Part shown: positions 49,036-58,619 of the stretch, in pieces
Position numbering within the stretch: position 1 is the first letter of the stretch
Layout: every line of letters starts with the position of its first letter
NCBI RefSeq assembly: GCF_000024625.1
Contig: NC_013407.1
Coordinates: forward strand, 744,001 to 808,000
From: Methanocaldococcus vulcanius M7
Lineage (GTDB): Archaea > AGJL01 > Methanococci > Methanococcales > Methanocaldococcaceae
Reading direction: 5' to 3'
Length of the DNA: 64,000 nucleotides
Notes under the pieces: model-generated
Databases searched by the model: none
Seen by the model: the letters and a program-made list of their open reading frames with translations, nothing else
What the model was told of the DNA's origin: nothing
Program-made: the position numbers and the translations under genes

Positions 49036-49812
49036 GTGAAAATAAATGAAAAAGAATTGGCTCTAAAACTCGCCCTTCCAGTTATTGCAGTTATAGTATG
49101 GGAATTGTTAGCAATATATATAAACAATCCAGTTATTCTTCCAAGAGTTGAAGCAGTTGTAAATGTTTTAATACATCCAAATCAGGGGATATTAGGGACA
49201 GGAAACTTAATAGAGAATACACTAATCAGTATAAAAAGGGTTTTAAGCGGATTTTTCTTAGCTTCTGCTGTTGCAATTCCACTGGGAATATTAATGGGAC
49301 ATTATAAAACAGTCAACAACTTATTTGATACAATAATTGAACTGTTAAGGCCAATTCCTCCTCTGGCCTGGGTTCCATTATCTCTGGCATGGTTTGGATT
49401 AGGAGAGATGTCAATGATCTTTATAATATTTATTGGAGCGTTTTTTCCAATATTGATAAATACAATCTCAGGAGTTAAGAGTGTTCCAACACCGTTAATA
49501 GAAGCAGCACTAACATTGGGAGCTAAGGGAAGGGATATTCTTCTAAAAGTAGTTATTCCTGCATCATCTCCAAGTATTTTAACAGGTTTGAGGGTTGGGG
49601 CAGGGATTGCATGGATGTGTGTTGTAGCTGCCGAAATGCTACCTTCAAGTAATGCAGGTTTAGGTTATCTAATAATGTATGCCTACTCTATCAGTAGGAT
49701 GGATGTAGTTATTGCGTGTATGATAATTATTGGAATAATTGGTTTGATATTAGATAGAGGTTTGAGATATATTGAGGATAAATATTTTGTGTGGAGAAAG
49801 ATGATGAAATAA
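49036..49812 (+). CDS. ABC transporter permease, nitrate/sulfonate/taurine type
   Basis: The 258-residue inner-membrane protein has about six helices and the permease EAA loop EAALTLGAKGRDILLKVVIP contacting the ATPase. It is closest in pattern to SsuC/TauC/NrtB permeases (RPIPPLAWVPLSLAWFGLG is typical). It starts with GTG after AAAGGGGATAG. The ATPase gene follows after 127 bp, but no periplasmic-type binding protein is adjacent, so the substrate is open. MJ0413-like. Confidence 0.92.
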   Translation: MKINEKELALKLALPVIAVIVWELLAIYINNPVILPRVEAVVNVLIHPNQGILGTGNLIENTLISIKRVLSGFFLASAVAIPLGILMGHYKTVNNLFDTIIELLRPIPPLAWVPLSLAWFGLGEMSMIFIIFIGAFFPILINTISGVKSVPTPLIEAALTLGAKGRDILLKVVIPASSPSILTGLRVGAGIAWMCVVAAEMLPSSNAGLGYLIMYAYSISRMDVVIACMIIIGIIGLILDRGLRYIEDKYFVWRKMMK

Positions 49813-49939
49813 AACATCCAGAACATAAAAAACTAAAAAACTAAAAATCTAATTGTTAAAAATCTAATTGGATGAACAAATAATAATATTAATAATAACT
49901 AAGTAATAACTAAGAATAATAATTAAATTAAGGGATAAA

Positions 49940-50716
49940 ATGAACGTAAAACTAAAAGTTGAAAATTTATCAAAGATCTTTGAGTTTAATGGAAATAGGG
50001 TTAAGGCCTTAGAAAACATCAACTTAGAAGTTTACGAAAATGAGTTTTTAACAGTAATGGGACCGAGCGGATGTGGAAAGACCACTCTCTTAAGAATAAT
50101 AGCTGGCTTGGACACTCCAACTGAGGGGAGAGTTTTACTTGATGGAAGAGAAGTTAAAGGGCCAGGAGCGGATAGAGGGGTTGTTTTTCAACAATATACT
50201 CTAATGCCCTGGAGAACCGTGTTAAAGAACGTTACATTTGGATTAGAACTGAGGGGAGTTCCAAAAGATGAAAGGATTAAAATAGCAAAAAAATTTATTA
50301 AAATGGTTGGTTTAGAAGGATTTGAAGATGCGTATCCTTATCAACTAAGTGGAGGAATGCAACAGAGGGTAGCAATAGCAAGAACTTTGGCAAATAATCC
50401 AGAAATTGTCTTGATGGACGAGCCATTTGCAGCGTTAGATGCTCAAACAAGAAACATACTGCAAAATGAGTTATTAAAAATATGGCAAAAAGATAGAAAA
50501 ACAGTATTCTTTGTTACTCACAGTATAGACGAGGCAATATATCTCTCAGATAGAGTAGTTGTTTTAACTGCAAGACCTGGAAGAATTAAAGAGATCGTTG
50601 AAATAAAATTAGAAAGGCCAAGAGATAGAACAAGTATAGAGTTCCTTGAATACAGAAAACTACTTTTAGAAATATTAAAAGAAGAAGTATTAAAAACAAT
50701 AAAAAGAGGGGAGTAA
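49940..50716 (+). CDS. ABC transporter ATP-binding protein, nitrate/sulfonate/taurine type
   Basis: The 258-residue ATPase has Walker A GPSGCGKTT (about 42-50), Q-loop QQYTLMPWR, signature LSGGMQQR, Walker B IVLMDEPFAALD and the switch His in VTHSIDEA. The PWRTVLKNV region is typical of the SsuB/TauB group. It energises the permease encoded just upstream. AAGGGATAAA precedes ATG. MJ0412-like. Confidence 0.94.
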   Translation: MNVKLKVENLSKIFEFNGNRVKALENINLEVYENEFLTVMGPSGCGKTTLLRIIAGLDTPTEGRVLLDGREVKGPGADRGVVFQQYTLMPWRTVLKNVTFGLELRGVPKDERIKIAKKFIKMVGLEGFEDAYPYQLSGGMQQRVAIARTLANNPEIVLMDEPFAALDAQTRNILQNELLKIWQKDRKTVFFVTHSIDEAIYLSDRVVVLTARPGRIKEIVEIKLERPRDRTSIEFLEYRKLLLEILKEEVLKTIKRGE

Positions 50717-50780
50717 TAAAACCCTTAAAAAGTGAGATAAAAATATAAAAATTAAATAAAATGAAATTAAAGGGATTAGT

Positions 50781-51605
50781 ATGCTAACAAAGAGAATTAT
50801 TCCATGTTTGGATATTAAAGATGGAAGAGTTGTTAAAGGCACAAAATTTTTAAATCTTAGAGATGCAGGAGATCCTGTTGAATTAGCACAGTATTATGAT
50901 GATGAAGGAGCAGATGAACTTGTGTTTTTAGATATAACTGCATCAGCAGAGAAAAGGAGCATATTAATAGATGTTGTAGAAAGAACTGCGGAAAAGGTTT
51001 TTATACCTCTAACTGTTGGAGGCGGAATAAAATCCATAGAGGATTTTAGGATGATCCTGAGAGCAGGGGCTGATAAGATCTCTATAAACACATCTGCGGT
51101 AAAGAATCCCATGTTAGTAAAAGAAGCAAGTGAGATCTTTGGTTCTCAGTGTGTTGTTGTTGCTATCGACGCAAAAAGGCATTATGTAAAAGAAGATGAA
51201 ATTGAGAGTATTAAAGAAGATGGGAAAAATATATTCAAAGTTGAGGATGGCTATTGTTGGTTTGAAGTTTACATTTATGGAGGAAGAAAGGAAACAGGAA
51301 TTGATGCTGTGAACTGGGCTAAGAAGGTTGAAGAATTAGGAGCAGGAGAGATCTTACTAACAAGTATGGACAAGGATGGAACTAAAAGCGGATATGATAT
51401 AATTTTAACAAGAGAAATATCAAAAAGCGTTAAATTGCCAGTTATTGCCTCTGGTGGAGCAGGAAAACCAGAACATGTTTATGAAGCTTTTGTTGAAGGA
51501 AAGGCAGATGCTTCACTAATGGCAGGCATTTTACATTACAAAGAATACACTATAAAAGAAATAAAAGAATATTGTGCTGAAAGAGGTATTCCTATGCGTC
51601 TTTAA
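50781..51605 (+). CDS. hisF: Imidazole glycerol phosphate synthase cyclase subunit
   Basis: Closes the imidazole ring in histidine synthesis with ammonia from HisH. The 274-residue (beta/alpha)8 barrel has the catalytic Asp in [13 protein letters not shown] and the second in VVAIDAKRH, with phosphate sites TVGGGIKS and [10 protein letters not shown]. An insertion after AIDAKRH ([16 protein letters not shown]) is slightly longer than in bacteria. No other his gene is nearby. AAAGGGATTAGT precedes ATG. MJ0411-like. Confidence 0.96.
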   Translation: MLTKRIIPCLDIKDGRVVKGTKFLNLRDAGDPVELAQYYDDEGADELVFLDITASAEKRSILIDVVERTAEKVFIPLTVGGGIKSIEDFRMILRAGADKISINTSAVKNPMLVKEASEIFGSQCVVVAIDAKRHYVKEDEIESIKEDGKNIFKVEDGYCWFEVYIYGGRKETGIDAVNWAKKVEELGAGEILLTSMDKDGTKSGYDIILTREISKSVKLPVIASGGAGKPEHVYEAFVEGKADASLMAGILHYKEYTIKEIKEYCAERGIPMRL

Positions 51606-51704
51606 TAATTAAATAAACCAAAAAACTAAAAAACAAAACTAAAAAACTAAAAAATAAATGAGAAATAGAGAAAAATAATATTGAAGAAAGATCGATGTGA
51701 GAAC

Positions 51705-52490
51705 TTAAAACTCATCAAGATCGCTTTTTTCTTCCTCAGTTATTCCCGATATTGCCTTTGCTAATTTTAAAGCCCTTAAAGATGCAAGATCTTTTTCTAA
51801 GTAGATACTTGCTAACTCATTAGCAAGAGAGAGCAACTCCTTTGTAAACTTTGTTTTTTTGAGTTTAACTATTGGACTACTCTCTACCCACTGCCTCTCA
51901 ATGTTTTGATCATAGGGCAATATTCCGATAACATCATCTATTATCTCACTAATATCTGTCAAACCCCTATACTTGTTTACGATTATTCCTGTTAATCCAA
52001 TACCTAAATCCTTTAAGAGCTCCATAGTTTTCAAAGAATTTACAATGGATGGAATGCTATCTTCCCCAACAACTATAACCTTATTTATTAGTTCTAATTC
52101 TCCAACGTATCCCAATATTGGGTTATCTTCTGTTATATTTGGAGGAAAGTCATAGACGATTATATCATATTCCTCTTCAAGGGTTTGAATCAGCGTTTCA
52201 AATCTGTCAAGTTCTGGTTTATATCCAAAAACATCTGAGGAAACATCTGTATGTATAATATCTAAGTCGTCATGTTTTGAGATAATATCCTCTATTGTAG
52301 AGTGTCCAGCGAGATATGTATTTAGGTTATGTTCTCTTCCCTCTAATCCGAAGAGTATCGCAGACGTTCCCCCATATATATCACAATCAATAAGTATTGT
52401 TTTTGCTGAATGGCTTAAAATATAGGCAAAATTCGCAGCGATCGTTGTTTTTCCTGTTCCTCCTTGAATATTATAAAATCCAATTTTCAT
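51705..52490 (-). CDS. MinD/ParA-like ATPase with altered Walker A motif
   Basis: About 261 residues of the SIMIBI P-loop class. The start MKIGFYNIQGGTGKTTIAAN is the MinD/ParA layout, but the signature Lys of the deviant Walker A (KGG) is Gln, so the usual dimer-activating Lys is absent. Switch II DFPPNITEDNP and the base site VNKYRG are visible. The C-terminus after about 235 is helical and acidic rather than the basic membrane-targeting helix of MinD. GGTGAG lies 5 bp before the second ATG (52490). It heads towards hisF convergently and lies 124 bp downstream of the large exported protein gene on the same strand. Confidence 0.85.
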   Translation of the reverse strand: MKIGFYNIQGGTGKTTIAANFAYILSHSAKTILIDCDIYGGTSAILFGLEGREHNLNTYLAGHSTIEDIISKHDDLDIIHTDVSSDVFGYKPELDRFETLIQTLEEEYDIIVYDFPPNITEDNPILGYVGELELINKVIVVGEDSIPSIVNSLKTMELLKDLGIGLTGIIVNKYRGLTDISEIIDDVIGILPYDQNIERQWVESSPIVKLKKTKFTKELLSLANELASIYLEKDLASLRALKLAKAISGITEEEKSDLDEF

Positions 52491-52616
52491 CATCTCACCA
52501 GAATGAAATTAAATTATTACTGGCATTTTTATTTTTGCATGTTTTTATATATTTTTATTTGGGTTTTTATTTTTATTCTAATTTTATATTTTTATTTTTT
52601 TATTTTCAATTTTATG

Positions 52617-54731
52617 TTAATCTAAGATAACGATCTTTGGTGGGTTAACAATAACATATTTACACTCTTCTCTGTTAAATTCTTCATATTTATATTTCCC
52701 ATTGAAATCTTTCTTAAATACTGTTATTTTTATTCCAGTATTGTTTTTTATTAGCAGGAATTTACCTTTATAGTGGATACTGTTCTTATTGTAATTGTAT
52801 AACCAATTTGCTAAGTTTCTGAAAGATACAATATCTGTTGCATTTTCTTTTAATTGCATTATTAAAGATGGGCTGTAATTTCTAATATCCGATATGTATA
52901 TCCCGAAATCCTCCTCCTTTGGTGGAATATAGGTTGTTTTAACAACATTTACTCCATAAACATCTCTTAACGGATTTGGAACCCTGATAACAGGAATTCC
53001 ATTTATCACCTCAAAGCCCTTCTCTCCAGGAACAACTGCATAATTTACTTTATCTTTTATATCCAATCTCCAACTTAGATTTTCGTTTTCAATACCAAAG
53101 ATGGCATCTACCAAATACTTATCAGAACTCTCTAAGAAGAGTCCATCGCAACCGCTTGCAAGAGCATAAGCATAATTTTTGACAAACCAGTGGTTGAAGT
53201 ATTCATACTTCTCCCACATTTTACTTTCATTTTCAGGAGATACAGGTTTTCCTTCGTAATACCATGTTGAGGGCTCGTTTGCCTTTCCATTCCAGTATGG
53301 CTCTCCCTGATCTACGTGGTAGTATTCAACTTCACTTTTAGCCCCCTCTTCCCAGTATCCATAATCTCCCGTTCCTTTATAACTTATCACTTTTGGATAG
53401 TAGTTTCCTATTGGATCGTTTCTAAATGTTTCTGGGGCTTTGTCAGTATAGATGAGTGGGTAATAACTTAATGCTAAGAGATCATATGATCCATTTAAAT
53501 ATTTTAGATTGCTTTCTTCGGTGTAGGGGTTGAAGTATATGTGTGTGTAGTTTGTCCATGGCTTTTTAAACCAGTAATCGTAATAAAGATCTCTAAGTTC
53601 ATCTAAATTGACATTTTCTTTCTCTACCAAGGTTATTCCTTCACTACCTGTTATAATATAGCTAACATTTATACCGAATGCCTTTAATGCTTTTATTTGT
53701 TTTAATTTTGAATTCAATATATTTTCGTTTAAAACATCTACTTTTATCTTTCTACCTGCAACATCTACTGCGTAGGATCCGTCTTCATCCGGGATTATTT
53801 TATCTACTGCAACCCCTGTGGCAAGAATATGCTTATAGTATGGAGGAACTTTGTTTATATATGCAAAGACCCCTCCATTTTTTGCTATATAACTTCCAAT
53901 AATATCTAAGGTGGATTTATCATTTAATGACGTTGGATACAAGATTAAAAGTTTGTTCTTTTTTATTTCATAGACACCATCTCCTATTCTTTTGTAGTTG
54001 AGTTTATAAACGGGTGGGGAAGAAACATCTACTGGAGGTTTAAATATCAAGACCCCATCTTTATCTTGATATACATATTTTTTTGGATAAATTAAAAAGA
54101 CATCGTTTTTATCTACAAATATGTAGTCGTAATAGTTTGGAATACAGTTTTCATGTGGTGTGTACGTATATTTGTAATAGTAGTCGTTTGATTCGTTTTT
54201 TGGAGGATTGAAGTATATTTCTCCATTCTTTCCGACTGTGATATACTTTTTAGGATACAGTATAAATGTCGAGTTTTGAATCAACACATAGCCGTCATAG
54301 TTTGGGATTTCAGTGTTATTTGGAATTTTTATCTTATACGGTTTAACAAACTCATATTTGCTATTATTTTCATATTTTGGAGGGTTGTAGATTAAGGTTC
54401 CATCTTTTTCTCTGTAAACATAGTATTTTGGATAAACAAATATGATTCCATCCTTAGTTATATAAGTGTAGTTACCATAGTCAGGAATTTTTGATGGGGA
54501 GTATTTTTTAATCCCAAGTTTTAACATTACCTTTTCATCTATATTGTCGCTATCTACACAAAATACAACAAGAGCATTAGAGTTCAACAGTCGATCGATT
54601 TCTTTGGCATTTGCATCTGAAAGTTTTACAAAGGTTATGGGAATTGAGCTTGTGTATTTGTAGTTCAAGGCATCAGAGAAAGATAATCCCGCAACGAGGA
54701 TCATTAATGTTAAGATTACAATTTTTTTCAT
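52617..54731 (-). CDS. Large exported protein with tandem beta repeats, unknown function
   Basis: 704 residues, family not recognised. It has a cleavable signal peptide ([21 protein letters not shown]). Three repeats of about 58 residues start near 82, 143 and 198. Each has P-x-Y-x-x-Y followed by a DG/N turn, an IYPKKYV-like strand, K-D/N-G-x-L/I-x-F/Y and PPK/V, and a shortened fourth copy is near 248-266. From about 285 to 600 there is a mixed alpha/beta region with segments such as [22 protein letters not shown] and [14 protein letters not shown], reminiscent of secreted glycoside-hydrolase-like barrels, but I cannot name a family. It is Tyr- and Asn-rich with many glycosylation sites. 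GAGGTGG precedes ATG. Confidence 0.8.
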   Translation of the reverse strand: MKKIVILTLMILVAGLSFSDALNYKYTSSIPITFVKLSDANAKEIDRLLNSNALVVFCVDSDNIDEKVMLKLGIKKYSPSKIPDYGNYTYITKDGIIFVYPKYYVYREKDGTLIYNPPKYENNSKYEFVKPYKIKIPNNTEIPNYDGYVLIQNSTFILYPKKYITVGKNGEIYFNPPKNESNDYYYKYTYTPHENCIPNYYDYIFVDKNDVFLIYPKKYVYQDKDGVLIFKPPVDVSSPPVYKLNYKRIGDGVYEIKKNKLLILYPTSLNDKSTLDIIGSYIAKNGGVFAYINKVPPYYKHILATGVAVDKIIPDEDGSYAVDVAGRKIKVDVLNENILNSKLKQIKALKAFGINVSYIITGSEGITLVEKENVNLDELRDLYYDYWFKKPWTNYTHIYFNPYTEESNLKYLNGSYDLLALSYYPLIYTDKAPETFRNDPIGNYYPKVISYKGTGDYGYWEEGAKSEVEYYHVDQGEPYWNGKANEPSTWYYEGKPVSPENESKMWEKYEYFNHWFVKNYAYALASGCDGLFLESSDKYLVDAIFGIENENLSWRLDIKDKVNYAVVPGEKGFEVINGIPVIRVPNPLRDVYGVNVVKTTYIPPKEEDFGIYISDIRNYSPSLIMQLKENATDIVSFRNLANWLYNYNKNSIHYKGKFLLIKNNTGIKITVFKKDFNGKYKYEEFNREECKYVIVNPPKIVILD

Positions 54732-54932
54732 TCAATCCACCTCGAAACGTCAACTCATTCTATCATCATCTATATTTTATAATATTCCTATTTATAATAT
54801 TTTTCCTTGGTATTTATTCAATAATCTATTTGAATGGTTCATCAGTGTGTAGTAGTTAATCACACGTAATTTGATATAAAATTTTTATGTAAATTTTTAA
54901 TAATAAGATTTACTAATTTTTATAGTCAAGTT

Positions 54933-55307
54933 TTAGTGAGAGATTTCCTCAAAACTCTCAACATACATTAGTGGATAGTCAATATCCTCAATATATTTTA
55001 ATTTTAAATTAGCAATAGTTTTATTTATCTTTATTTTTAAATGAACATTTAGCATTTTTCCATCTAACGAAACATACTTTTCTCCAACACCCTTAATCTC
55101 TACCTTTATATCATATACACATGGCTGATTTTTCATTGCTTCCTCTATTGCTTTTTCTAAAATGTCCTTATTTTTAGCACTTACAGGGGTTCCAACAAAT
55201 TGATGAAACAAAGCTCCAAGCGTTATTCCTCCTTCAAAGACAGCCCTCTCTCTTTCAGATAGATTTTCAAAATATTTTTTGAATATTGGATTTTCTTCTA
55301 ACTTCAT
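54933..55307 (-). CDS. mptD: Dihydroneopterin aldolase MptD, methanopterin biosynthesis
   Basis: Cleaves 7,8-dihydroneopterin to 6-hydroxymethyl-dihydropterin and glycolaldehyde in methanopterin synthesis. The 124-residue protein is of the archaeal type, unrelated to bacterial FolB: RERAVFEGGITLGALFHQFVG near the N-terminus in two stretches, and QPCVYDIKVEIKG in the middle, as in MJ0408. GGGGATAAT precedes ATG. It lies 41 bp downstream of nadA on the same strand, so they may share a message. Confidence 0.9.
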   Translation of the reverse strand: MKLEENPIFKKYFENLSERERAVFEGGITLGALFHQFVGTPVSAKNKDILEKAIEEAMKNQPCVYDIKVEIKGVGEKYVSLDGKMLNVHLKIKINKTIANLKLKYIEDIDYPLMYVESFEEISH

Positions 55308-55348
55308 TATTATCCCCGTTAACGAATTAATTGTTTTTTATTTTATTT

Positions 55349-56269
55349 TCATTTTACTTCAAGCATTTTTTCAATAGCAATTTTTGCTTTTTTAATAACT
55401 TCTTTATCTAATTTAATCTCGTATTTTTCTTCCAATAGGCATTTCTCTAACTTCTCCAAAGTTATTTTTTTCATTTCATTACATATGGCATCTTTTCTTA
55501 ATGGAATTAATTTTTTCTTTTTTCCAATCTTTTCGAGTTCAATCTCAAGACGATTTATCATTCCAACTTCCGTTCCAATTATAAATTCCTCATCCTCTGA
55601 ATTTAAAACGATTTTTAATATTCCGCTTGTGCTTGCAATATGATCGGCATGATCTTGTAATTCAGGATTACATTCTGGATGAATCAGCACTTTTGCGTTT
55701 GGGTATTTTCTTTTTAGTTTTTTTAAATCGTCTAACGTAAATTTTTTATGAACATAGCATCCTCCTCCTTCTGGGATGGCAATAACCTTTTTTTCAGTTC
55801 TTTTTTTTACAAAATAAGCTAAGTTATTGTCTGGCCCAAAGAGAACTAAATCTTCTTTTAGAGAGTTTACGATCTTATCTGCATTTGCGGAGGTGCATGT
55901 TATATCTGCCAGTGCTTTTGTTTCTGCGGTTGTATTTACATAAACAACCAGTGGAGCTTCTGGATAAAGTTTCCTATATTGTTTTATAATTTCAGGAGGT
56001 AGTTGATGAGCCATTGGACACTGGGTTCCTTCAATTTCTGGGATTAAAACCTTTTTTTCAGGATTTAGTATTTTTGCCGACTCTCCCATAAAATCGACGC
56101 CACAAAAAACGATAATATCTGCATCTGTTTCTTTTGCTTTAATGCAAAGTTCAAGTGAATCCCCTAAAAAATCAGCTATTTTTTGGATCTCTTTTGGTTG
56201 GTAGTTGTGGGCCAATATTACTGCATTTTTTTCTTCTTTTAATTTTTTTATTCTTTCTTCAATCTTCAT
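55349..56269 (-). CDS. nadA: Quinolinate synthase A
   Basis: Condenses iminoaspartate with dihydroxyacetone phosphate to quinolinate in NAD synthesis, using one [4Fe-4S] cluster. The 306-residue three-domain protein shows AVILAHNYQPKEIQKIADFLGDS, VFCGVDFMGESAKILNP, VYVNTTAETKALAD and CTSANADK (Cys ligand), FGPDNNLA, HPECNPE (Cys ligand) and EVGMINRL. GAGGGATAATT precedes ATG. No nadB or nadC is adjacent. MJ0407-like. Confidence 0.96.
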   Translation of the reverse strand: MKIEERIKKLKEEKNAVILAHNYQPKEIQKIADFLGDSLELCIKAKETDADIIVFCGVDFMGESAKILNPEKKVLIPEIEGTQCPMAHQLPPEIIKQYRKLYPEAPLVVYVNTTAETKALADITCTSANADKIVNSLKEDLVLFGPDNNLAYFVKKRTEKKVIAIPEGGGCYVHKKFTLDDLKKLKRKYPNAKVLIHPECNPELQDHADHIASTSGILKIVLNSEDEEFIIGTEVGMINRLEIELEKIGKKKKLIPLRKDAICNEMKKITLEKLEKCLLEEKYEIKLDKEVIKKAKIAIEKMLEVK

Positions 56270-56483
56270 AATTATCCCTCATTAATCGTCCCAATAGATC
56301 ATAATAAATAATCCAATTAAGTTTATTTTCGTGTTTTGATTGCAATACTCTTACATTATATTCTTAGTTTATTAAGTTATTTTGTTATTTTTAAGTTATT
56401 TATGCTTTTTAATTATTTTTTAATTTTAATTAATTTAGTTTTATTTAATTTTTGTTAATTTTGTTAAATTTGTTTTATGTATC

Positions 56484-57386
56484 TTATATCTTATATCCTG
56501 CTCTTTCTAATCGTTCAATAACTTTGCTCCACGTTGGAAGATTTGTTTGACAACCTTTCGCTTCAACTACATAAGAAGCAGTAGCAGAACCAATTAATCC
56601 ACATTTTTCTAAATCGTAACCTTTTACATAGGCAGTTAAGAACCCTGCCCTATAACTATCTCCTGCTCCCGTTGGATCTGCTGGATTTTCAACTTTGATA
56701 CAAGGAATTTCAATTTTTTTATCTTTTGTATAAATAATACTTCCTTCACATCCTCTTGTTATTACCAAAACATCTACCCTATCTAAATAATCCCTAATAT
56801 CAAATTTTAAAAGGTTTGAAGCCCTTTCAAATTCATGCTGATTCATAAATAAAAAGTTTGTATTTTCTATAACGTCTTTCAATAAATTTCTTGAATATTG
56901 GGGAAGATCTTGCCCAGGATCAAACGAAACAAGATTATTCCCATAGGAATTTTCTGCACATCTTGCATTAAACTCTGGATCTCCAGTAGCTATGTGAACT
57001 ATTTCAGTATTAAAATTTGGAGGATTTAACTCTTTGTAGTGCTTTGCCGCACCCCATAAAAAGAAAGTTATCTGATCGTTATTTTTATCTGTAAAGATCC
57101 ACGCCTTTGGTGTTTCTTCTTCTTCCGAATAGTAAAGTTTTGAGATATTTATATCTAAATTTTTTAGATACCTCTCATAACCGCTGTTCTTAAAATCATA
57201 GCCAACACAGGAGAGGAGTTCAGAATCAACTCCAAGTTTTTTTATACCAACCGCAGTATTTGCAGCAGCTCCACCGTAGTATTTCCTTGCAGATGGTATT
57301 TGAATCGAAGTATTTACTTCTGGAAACTTTTCTATATTGAATATATAATCAAGGGCAGTGTGCCCTACACATGCAATTTTTTTCAT
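56484..57386 (-). CDS. PfkB-family nucleoside kinase
   Basis: About 300 residues, ribokinase fold. YYGGAAANTAVGIKKLG is PfkB signature 1 and DPTGAGDSYRAGF is signature 2 with the catalytic Asp. It closely resembles MJ0406, characterised as a broad-specificity nucleoside kinase (inosine, cytidine, guanosine) despite an older label of sugar kinase. The start is ATG at 57386, because the GGTGG used as ribosome site overlaps the GTG at 57395. Divergent from the DUF2111 gene; possibly salvage linked to nearby NAD synthesis. Confidence 0.9.
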   Translation of the reverse strand: MKKIACVGHTALDYIFNIEKFPEVNTSIQIPSARKYYGGAAANTAVGIKKLGVDSELLSCVGYDFKNSGYERYLKNLDINISKLYYSEEEETPKAWIFTDKNNDQITFFLWGAAKHYKELNPPNFNTEIVHIATGDPEFNARCAENSYGNNLVSFDPGQDLPQYSRNLLKDVIENTNFLFMNQHEFERASNLLKFDIRDYLDRVDVLVITRGCEGSIIYTKDKKIEIPCIKVENPADPTGAGDSYRAGFLTAYVKGYDLEKCGLIGSATASYVVEAKGCQTNLPTWSKVIERLERAGYKI

Positions 57387-57550
57387 AACTACCACCTTTG
57401 TCTTTGGAATGGGGTATTTTTGATAAATTTCGTAAATAGAATAAAATATTAAAACGAAATAAATAAAAGAAATGATGAAAAATTGTTTATATATGATAAA
57501 CTTAAAGATTAATTATTGAACTATTACTTAAAGATTTTTAGGTGGAACAT

Positions 57551-57937
57551 ATGATAGTCCTATCTGAGAATTCCGAAGCAAAGGATCTGATTCCAATAGC
57601 AAAATCAGTCCATTTTTTAGTTAACAAGCTTCCTGTTGCTATGAGAAGTAAAAACAAGCCAGGAGTAAGGTTGGAAAAAGGAGAAGTTGTTGATACGAAT
57701 TATGATGGATACGTATTAAAAATAGCAATAGAAACAGGAGATATAGTTAAAGCCACTCCAATTGTTGGGCCATATGCTGGCCTTCCTGTTATCGTAACTC
57801 CAATAAAAGAAGATGACAAAGTTATTGGAGCGATAGGGGTTGTAGATATTACTGCTGGAATATTTGAGGATATACTGGCAATAGCAAGGAGACCTGAGCT
57901 GTATAAGTTCTTACCTGACGATGTATTTCCAAGATAA
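57551..57937 (+). CDS. DUF2111 family protein
   Basis: About 128 residues. DUF2111 is a family largely limited to methanogens and of unknown function. The conserved look is AVHFLVNKLPVAMRSKNKPG-like at the N-terminal third (here SVHFLVNKLPVAMRSK), then TPIVGPYAGLPVIVTPI and VIGAIGVVDITAGIFED, which suggest a small PAS/roadblock-like alpha/beta domain. GGTGG lies 5 bp before ATG at 57551. It is 210 bp upstream of the marker 5 gene, on the same strand. Confidence 0.8.
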   Translation: MIVLSENSEAKDLIPIAKSVHFLVNKLPVAMRSKNKPGVRLEKGEVVDTNYDGYVLKIAIETGDIVKATPIVGPYAGLPVIVTPIKEDDKVIGAIGVVDITAGIFEDILAIARRPELYKFLPDDVFPR

Positions 57938-58147
57938 TTCTTTTAAAGGGATCAAAAATAAAAATAAAAATTGGAAATAGTTAATAGTTAATCACAATAA
58001 AAAATAATAAAAAATAACCACAAAAAATAAAAATAAAAAAATTAATAGAAAATGAAAAATAAGAATTTAACGTGCAAAAAATAACATAAACAATTAAACA
58101 AATGAGAGTATATAAAATAGATAAAATCAATTGTAAAGGTGAAAATT

Positions 58148-58597
58148 GTGAAGAAGATATTTATCTACCCTCCAAACAGTTTAATTTTAACGGATTTAGT
58201 CGAGAGATTTGGCCATAAGCCCTTAAACTTAAATATTGTTATTGGAAAGCTTGTTAGAACTCCAGAAATTGACAGTCCGCCAATGAACATAACTGATGAG
58301 GAGCCAAAAAAAGGTTTGAAATATGCTGCTGTTGAAGTTCCTTCAGGTGTTAGGGGAAGAATGGCATTAATAGGGCCCTTAATTGATGAAGCAGAGGCAG
58401 CAATAATAATGGATGAAGCCCCGCTTGCCTTTGGATGTATTGGTTGCCAAAGAACAAATGAATTAACATTATATTTAGTAAAAAGGAAAAATATTCCTAC
58501 TTTGAAAGTAAAATATCCCTCTAATGAAGAAGAAGCAGAGCTTTTAGTAAATAAAATAGCAAACTTCTTAAAAAGCTTAGAAGAAGGAAATCAATAA
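58148..58597 (+). CDS. Methanogenesis marker protein 5
   Basis: About 149 residues, belonging to a protein family found only in methanogens and anaerobic methane oxidisers. Recognisable segments are [23 protein letters not shown] at the start (in parts), [19 protein letters not shown] and the Cys pair [12 protein letters not shown]. Members often cluster with other marker proteins tied to methyl-coenzyme M reductase maturation. The start is GTG at 58148, 5 bp after GGTGA; the GTG at 58139 is part of that site. Convergent with top6A. Confidence 0.8.
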   Translation: MKKIFIYPPNSLILTDLVERFGHKPLNLNIVIGKLVRTPEIDSPPMNITDEEPKKGLKYAAVEVPSGVRGRMALIGPLIDEAEAAIIMDEAPLAFGCIGCQRTNELTLYLVKRKNIPTLKVKYPSNEEEAELLVNKIANFLKSLEEGNQ

Positions 58598-58619
58598 CTC
58601 AAAATCGATATTTCCAATT

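Noticed and set aside
50781-51605. Expectation of a histidine operon around hisF
   Set aside because: No other his gene is nearby; scattered his genes are normal in methanococci.
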